Source: Makana argininalis_B
Lineage (GTDB): Bacteria > Pseudomonadota > Gammaproteobacteria > Enterobacterales > Enterobacteriaceae
Direction of reading: 5' to 3'
DNA: 64,000 nt
NCBI GenBank assembly: GCA_044442785.1
Contig: JBISJT010000001.1
Location: 124,001 to 188,000 of the forward strand
A model generated the notes under the pieces. That model did not search any database. It saw only the letters and a list, made by a program, of their open reading frames with translations, and was not told the origin of the DNA. The first letter of the stretch is position 1; every line of letters begins with the position of its first letter. The position numbers and the translations under genes were made by a program. Below are positions 59,346 to 64,000 of this stretch, piece by piece.

Positions 59346-61412
59346 ATGAATATTAAAAATAAAATTGAAGAAAAAAATTATAAAAAAAAAAAATCTTTAA
59401 GCTTAAAAAACAATAAAATAAAAAACATAAATAAAAAAAATATTATTAAAATTAAAAATAATTTTAAAAAACAAAAATTAATAAAAGAAAAAAAAAAAAA
59501 AAAAAATATAAATATCAATAAAAATAATATACTTAATATTAATAAATATATTACTAATAAAAAATTATTTGATAATAAATTTAATTTTAAAAATAATATT
59601 AAAATAAAAGATAAATATAAAAAAAAAATTAAAAAAAAATTTATAATACAAAAATTTAATAAACCATTAAGATTTAATATTAAAAACATTTATATAAGAA
59701 AATTTATAAAATTAAATTTATTAGCTAATAAAATTTCAGTTAAAACAAATAATTTAATTAATAAAATTAATAAATTAGGATTAAAATTAAATATTAATAA
59801 TATATTAGATAAATATACTGCTTATTTAATAGCAGAAGAAATGGGATATAATAATTTTTTAAGACATTCAAATAAAATTAAAAAAATAAATCATAAAAAT
59901 ATTATAAAAGATAAAAATATTTTTTTAACATCTAGAATACCTATTGTCACTATTATGGGTCATGTTGACCATGGAAAAACAAGTATATTAAAATTTATTT
60001 TAAAAAATAAAGTTTTAATAAAAGAAAAAGTAGGAATAACACAACATTTAGGTTTTTATAATGTAAAAACTAAATATGGTAGAATTACTTTTTTAGATAC
60101 TCCTGGTCATTCATCTTTTAATTATGTTAGATCTAAAGGTGCTAAATTAACTGATATTATTTTATTAGTAATAGCAGTAGATGATGGTGTTATGCCCCAA
60201 ACTATTGAAGCAATTAAACATGCTAAAAAATTTCAAGTTCCTATAATTGTAGTTATTAATAAAATTGATAAATCAAAATCAAATATACATAAAATTAAAA
60301 ATGATTTAACTAAATATAATATTATTTCAGAAAAATGGGGTGGTAATAATAAATTTGTAAATATATCTGCAAAATCAGGAATAGGAATAAATAAATTACT
60401 TAATTTAATAATATTAGAATCAAAATTATTAAATCTTAAAACATTAAAATATGGAAATGCTAAAGGTGTTATTATAGAATCTTTTTTAGATAAAAATTTA
60501 GGACCAGTTTCTATTATTATAGTAAAAGAAGGAATTTTAAATAAAAATGATATTATTGTATGTGGATTAGAATATGGTAAAGTACGTTCTATATATAATT
60601 TAGATAACAAATATATAGAAAAATCTAAATTATCATTACCTATTAAAATAATAGGACTTTCTGGTATTACCAAACCTGGTGATAAATTTAAAGTAATACA
60701 AGATGAAAAAAAAGCTAAAAATTTATCTATTTTAAGAAAAAAGAAATTGAAAGAAATTCAATTATTTAAAAAAAATAAATATCATTTAGAAAATATTTTT
60801 AAACAAATATCAAATAAAAAAAATAATAATATTAATTTAATAATAAAAGCAGATGTTAATGGATCTTGTGAAGCAATAATTTATTCATTACATTTATTGT
60901 CTAAAGAGAATGTTAAAATAAATATTATTAAATCAAGTATTGGTGAAATTACTGAAAATGATGTTATTTTAGCATATACATCTAATTCTATAATTTTAGG
61001 TTTTAATGTAAATTCTAATATTTATGCTAAACGTTTAATAGAATTAAAAAATATAAATGTTAGATATTATATTTCCATTTATGTTTTAATAAAAGAAATA
61101 AAACAAATAATGAAACAAATTAATATTAATAATATAGAAAAAAAAATAATTGGTATAGCAGAGGTAAAAAATATATTTAATTCAAAAAAATTAGGATTAA
61201 TTGCTGGATGTATTGTAACCAAGGGTATAGTCAAAAAAAATAAAAAAATTTTAATTTTACATAAAAATAAAATTGTTTATAAAGGTATTTTAGAATCATT
61301 AAAAAGATTTAAAAAAGATGTTGTAGAAATTAAAAAAGGTATAGAATGTGGTATAAATATGAATAAATATAAAAATATATCATTAGGTGATATTGTAAAA
61401 GTATTTGAGTAA
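59346..61412 (+). CDS. infB: translation initiation factor IF-2
   Basis: GTPase that places initiator tRNA on the 30S subunit. 688 residues (E. coli 890). The N-terminal part is shortened and nearly all Lys/Asn/Ile with a 19-A run (59488-59506). Then IF2 GTPase: TRIPIVTIMGHVDHGKTS (G1), GITQHLG (G2), DTPGHSSF (G3), NKID (G4), followed by domains II-IV with ADVNGSCEAI and AGCIVTKG. Starts at ATG 59346 without a clear ribosome site. 132 nt after nusA. Confidence 0.97.
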   Translation: MNIKNKIEEKNYKKKKSLSLKNNKIKNINKKNIIKIKNNFKKQKLIKEKKKKKNININKNNILNINKYITNKKLFDNKFNFKNNIKIKDKYKKKIKKKFIIQKFNKPLRFNIKNIYIRKFIKLNLLANKISVKTNNLINKINKLGLKLNINNILDKYTAYLIAEEMGYNNFLRHSNKIKKINHKNIIKDKNIFLTSRIPIVTIMGHVDHGKTSILKFILKNKVLIKEKVGITQHLGFYNVKTKYGRITFLDTPGHSSFNYVRSKGAKLTDIILLVIAVDDGVMPQTIEAIKHAKKFQVPIIVVINKIDKSKSNIHKIKNDLTKYNIISEKWGGNNKFVNISAKSGIGINKLLNLIILESKLLNLKTLKYGNAKGVIIESFLDKNLGPVSIIIVKEGILNKNDIIVCGLEYGKVRSIYNLDNKYIEKSKLSLPIKIIGLSGITKPGDKFKVIQDEKKAKNLSILRKKKLKEIQLFKKNKYHLENIFKQISNKKNNNINLIIKADVNGSCEAIIYSLHLLSKENVKINIIKSSIGEITENDVILAYTSNSIILGFNVNSNIYAKRLIELKNINVRYYISIYVLIKEIKQIMKQININNIEKKIIGIAEVKNIFNSKKLGLIAGCIVTKGIVKKNKKILILHKNKIVYKGILESLKRFKKDVVEIKKGIECGINMNKYKNISLGDIVKVFE

Positions 61413-61480
61413 ATTAAAAAAAATATAAACAATTAATATTTAAATATATTAATAAAATTAAAATTAAAGGAATAAATTAT

Positions 61481-61849
61481 TTGTTAATTAAAAAAAAAAA
61501 TATTAGAATTAAAAAAATTACAAAAGAAATAAGAAAAAATATTTATTTAATATTAACTAAAAATATTAAAGATATTAGAATTAAATCAGCTACTATTTCA
61601 AATGTCTATATTTCAAAAGATTTATCATATTTAAATATATTTATAACTTTTTTAAATAATAATAATTATATTGAATGTAAAAAAAAAATTATTATTATGC
61701 AAAATGCATCTAATTTTTTTAGAAAAATGTTAATAAAAAATATGTATTTACGTTTAATACCAAAAATAAAATTTATTTATGATATTCAAATGATAAAAAA
61801 TATTAATTTATACAATAGAATTAAAAAAATTTTTAATTTTAAAAAATAA
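61481..61849 (+). CDS. rbfA: ribosome-binding factor A
   Basis: Cold-shock 30S maturation factor. 122 residues (E. coli 133). Weakly conserved but clear by position and by KEIRKNIYLILTKNIKD, YISKDLSYLNIFITFL and LRLIPKIKFIYD. The start is TTG 61481 with AAAGGA 9 nt upstream. The E. coli order infB-rbfA-truB is kept. Confidence 0.92.
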   Translation: MLIKKKNIRIKKITKEIRKNIYLILTKNIKDIRIKSATISNVYISKDLSYLNIFITFLNNNNYIECKKKIIIMQNASNFFRKMLIKNMYLRLIPKIKFIYDIQMIKNINLYNRIKKIFNFKK

Positions 61850-61878
61850 ATTAATATTTCATTGTATAAAATTTAAAA

Positions 61879-62649
61879 ATGAAAAAAAATAAAAACTTTA
61901 AAAACAAATTAATTGATAATATAAGTGGAATTTTATTAATAGATAAACCATACGGTATTTCTTCTAATAGAGTTTTACAAATAATTAAAAAAATTTTTAA
62001 TTTAAATAAAATAGGTCATAGTGGAACTTTAGATATATTAGCTACTGGAATGTTAGCATTATTTTTAGGTAAATCTACTAAATTTTCTAAATATATAATT
62101 AATTCTGATAAAATTTATATAGTAAGTATAATTTTAGGAATTCGTACTGATACATATGATTATGAAGGAAATGTAATCAAAAAAAAAAAAATATATTTAC
62201 ATGAATTTGAAATAAAAAATGCATTGAAAATATTTAATGGTACTTTAAATCAAATTCCACCAATGTTTTCATCAAAGAAATATAAAGGATATCCTTTATA
62301 TAAATATGCAAGAAAAGGAATTAAAATTTTAAGAAATTGTAAAATAATTAAAATTTATTATATTAAATTTTTATATTTTAAATTTAATAAATTAATATTA
62401 AAAATTTGTTGTTCTAAAGGAACCTATATAAGAAAATTTGTAGATGATTTAGGTTTATATTTGAATTGTGGTGCTTATGTATCAGAACTTCGTAGAATAA
62501 AAATATCTAATTTTTCTTATAAAAAAATGTTTACTATAAAAGATATAAAAAATCTATTAAAAAATAAAAAAAAAAAATATGGACATGAAATTATTTTAGA
62601 TAAATTAATTATTCCAATAAATAATTTATTTAAAAAAATAAATAAATAA
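61879..62649 (+). CDS. truB: tRNA pseudouridine-55 synthase TruB, lacking the PUA domain
   Basis: Makes pseudouridine 55 in the T loop of tRNAs. 256 residues (E. coli 314). Catalytic Asp is in GHSGTLDILATGML; KGTYIRKFVDDLG and CGAYVSELRR are intact. The C-terminal PUA-like RNA-binding domain is essentially absent, leaving the catalytic core and a short tail. The TruB target sequence TTCAAAT or TTCGA is present in the tRNAs here. Confidence 0.94.
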   Translation: MKKNKNFKNKLIDNISGILLIDKPYGISSNRVLQIIKKIFNLNKIGHSGTLDILATGMLALFLGKSTKFSKYIINSDKIYIVSIILGIRTDTYDYEGNVIKKKKIYLHEFEIKNALKIFNGTLNQIPPMFSSKKYKGYPLYKYARKGIKILRNCKIIKIYYIKFLYFKFNKLILKICCSKGTYIRKFVDDLGLYLNCGAYVSELRRIKISNFSYKKMFTIKDIKNLLKNKKKKYGHEIILDKLIIPINNLFKKINK

Positions 62650-62723
62650 ATATTTTTAAAATAAATATAATTTAAATTTATCAAATATAATTTATTTATA
62701 ATAAAATTATTTATATAGTAATA

Positions 62724-62752
62724 TATACACATTAAATCAATTATGATATAAT
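62724..62752 (+). promoter_or_regulatory. candidate promoter of rpsO
   Basis: TATACA, a 17-nt spacer and TATAAT (62747-62752) preceded by TGA, thus also an extended -10. It predicts a leader of about 60 nt. E. coli rpsO likewise has its own promoter at this position. Confidence 0.5.
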
Positions 62753-62819
62753 TTTAATTAGTAATTAGAGATAATAAAAAAAAAATAAAATAATAAAAAA
62801 ATTATTTGGAGAATTTATA

Positions 62820-63089
62820 ATGTCTCTAATAAATAAAGAAAAAAAAAAAATTATTAACAAATTTGGTGATAATAAAAAAAATACAGGATCTTCTGAAGTT
62901 CAAATAGCTATTTTAACTTTCAATATAAATAAATTAAAAATTCATTTTATTAAAAATAAAAAAGATTATAGTAGTCGTAAAGGTTTATTGAAAATGGTAT
63001 CAAAAAGAAAACGTCTACTTAATTATATTAAAAATAAAAATTTATTAAATTATAATAATTTAATTAAACGTTTAAATTTACGTAGATAA
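62820..63089 (+). CDS. rpsO: 30S ribosomal protein S15
   Basis: Early-binding protein of the 30S platform. 89 residues, as in E. coli. NTGSSEVQIAILTFNIN and YSSRKGLLKMVSKRKRLLNYI are conserved. GGAG stands 8 nt upstream of the ATG. Followed by a hairpin and pnp, as in E. coli. Confidence 0.97.
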   Translation: MSLINKEKKKIINKFGDNKKNTGSSEVQIAILTFNINKLKIHFIKNKKDYSSRKGLLKMVSKRKRLLNYIKNKNLLNYNNLIKRLNLRR

Positions 63090-63111
63090 AATATTTTTAT
63101 TAAAAAATCCT

Positions 63112-63145
63112 AAAAAGGGGTATGATTTTACCCCCCTTTTTAAAA
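63112..63145 (+). terminator. rpsO terminator
   Basis: AAAAAGGGGTA pairs with TACCCC..TTTTT (two extra C bulged), one of the rare G/C hairpins here, 22 nt after rpsO. It corresponds in place to the terminator between rpsO and pnp in E. coli. The rest of 63146-63330 is the A/T-rich pnp leader. Confidence 0.7.
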
Positions 63146-63330
63146 AAAAAAAATTAAATTAAATTTATGTATTAATTTAATTTAAATAAATAATATTTTT
63201 TAATATTAAATATCATTTATTTACTTTATTCAACATTTTTTATTAAATATTATTTTAATAATTTAAAATATTAAAACTATATTTATAATAATTTAAATGT
63301 AAATAATTTAAAAAAAGGAAAATATTATTT

Positions 63331-64000
63331 TTGAAAAAAATTATACATAAATTTAAATATGGAAATAAATCCGTAAAGTTAGAAACTGGTTATATAGCAA
63401 GACAATCAACATCTTCAGTTTTGTCAAGTATTGAAGATACAGTTGTTCTTGTTACAGTTGTATGTTCAAAAGAAGAAAACATAGTACAAAATTTTTTACC
63501 TCTTAATGTTAACTATCAAGAACGTTATTACGCTGTAGGAAAATTTCCAGGTAGTTTTTTTCGTAGAGAAGGTCGCCCAAATGAAAATGAAATAATAATT
63601 TCTAGACTTATTGATAGATCTATAAGACCTTTATTTCCTGAAAAATTTATGAATGAAATTCAAATTACTGCTACAGCTATTTCAGTAAATCCTAAAATTA
63701 ATCCTGATATTGTTGCTGTAATTGGTACATCAGCTGTTTTAAGTATATCAGGTATTCCATTTAAAGAACCTATAGGAATTTCTAGAATTGGTTATATAAA
63801 TAATAATTTTGTATTAAATCCTAATCATGATGATCTAATAAATAGTAATTTAAATTTAGTTATTTCTGGAACACAAAATTCTATTTTAATGATAGAATCA
63901 GAATCTGATTTATTAGATGAAAATAAAATTTTAAACGCTATAGAATTTGGTAATATTAGTCAAAATATTATTATAGAAAATATAAATTTATTTTCAAATT
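63331..64000 (+). CDS. pnp: polynucleotide phosphorylase (3' end outside window)
   Basis: 3'-to-5' phosphorolytic exoribonuclease. The first 223 codons are visible, starting at TTG 63331 with AAAGGA about 11 nt upstream: KFKYGNKSVKLETG, NVNYQERYYAVGKFPGSFFRREGRP, LIDRSIRPLFP and SVNPKINPDIVA match E. coli Pnp (MLNPIVRKFQYG...). This is the first RNase PH-like domain. No frameshift in the visible part. Confidence 0.97.
   Translation, partial: MKKIIHKFKYGNKSVKLETGYIARQSTSSVLSSIEDTVVLVTVVCSKEENIVQNFLPLNVNYQERYYAVGKFPGSFFRREGRPNENEIIISRLIDRSIRPLFPEKFMNEIQITATAISVNPKINPDIVAVIGTSAVLSISGIPFKEPIGISRIGYINNNFVLNPNHDDLINSNLNLVISGTQNSILMIESESDLLDENKILNAIEFGNISQNIIIENINLFSN

Noticed and set aside
60233..60673. 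A 146-codon frame antisense to infB
   Set aside because: Lies fully within the conserved IF-2 GTPase region on the other strand and has no recognisable motif.

Overview
This window is a piece of a strongly reduced, extremely AT-rich bacterial chromosome, almost certainly an insect-type obligate endosymbiont of the Enterobacterales (Gammaproteobacteria). The evidence is the base composition (nearly every intergenic stretch is A/T only), proteins that align by memory almost residue for residue with Escherichia coli orthologues but are trimmed at their ends, E. coli-like gene neighbourhoods with genes deleted from inside them, a decayed pseudogene, and the absence of phage, IS elements, CRISPR or secretion genes. 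I cannot name the genus from the sequence alone.

Layout. 1-5.3 kb: 3' part of mnmG, then ssb, a zinc/cation exporter (zitB), nfuA and the type II NADH dehydrogenase ndh. 5.4-12.5 kb: fabB and the pyruvate dehydrogenase operon aceE-aceF-lpd. 12.6-20.2 kb: rsmA, carAB, pgl, ygfZ. 20.3-26.9 kb: prfB-lysS, then der, hisS and rlmN. 27.1-30.7 kb: lepA-rnc-era without lepB. 31-36 kb: kinase-only hldE, trpS, suhB, prfA. 36-36.9 kb: decayed ychF. 37-49.3 kb: a leftward ribosomal/RNA polymerase block (tRNA-Ile, Thr, Tyr, Gly, Thr, secE, nusG, rplK, rplA, rplJ, rplL, rpoB, rpoC), in the E. coli order but without tufB. 49.4-53.6 kb: ackA-pta and ppa. 53.7-64 kb: argI, greA, rlmE, ftsH, tRNA-Leu, nusA, infB, rbfA, truB, rpsO and the start of pnp, again E. 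coli order with yhbY, folP, glmM, secG and rimP missing.

How it works together. Most of the window is translation and transcription machinery. The metabolism that remains is coherent: pyruvate to acetyl-CoA (AceEF-Lpd), acetyl-CoA to acetate with ATP (Pta-AckA, pulled by Ppa), NADH oxidation by Ndh, fatty-acid elongation by FabB, the lactonase step of the pentose phosphate path, and carbamoyl phosphate plus ornithine to citrulline (CarAB, ArgI), i.e. part of arginine and pyrimidine supply. NfuA and YgfZ support Fe-S enzymes such as RlmN.

The most interesting points are signs of decay and compensation rather than a new system. rlmE is interrupted by a one-base frameshift exactly in a 12-A tract, so an active enzyme would need slippage. 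AceF has a second lipoyl domain whose lysine is now asparagine. SuhB has lost catalytic metal ligands while NusA has lost its C-terminal AR domains. RF2 has NPF in place of SPF and no autoregulatory frameshift, in a window where only one of 46 stop codons is TGA. Long perfect inverted repeats (up to 60 bp arms) sit at gene junctions. I found no convincing novel defence, mobile or biosynthetic system.
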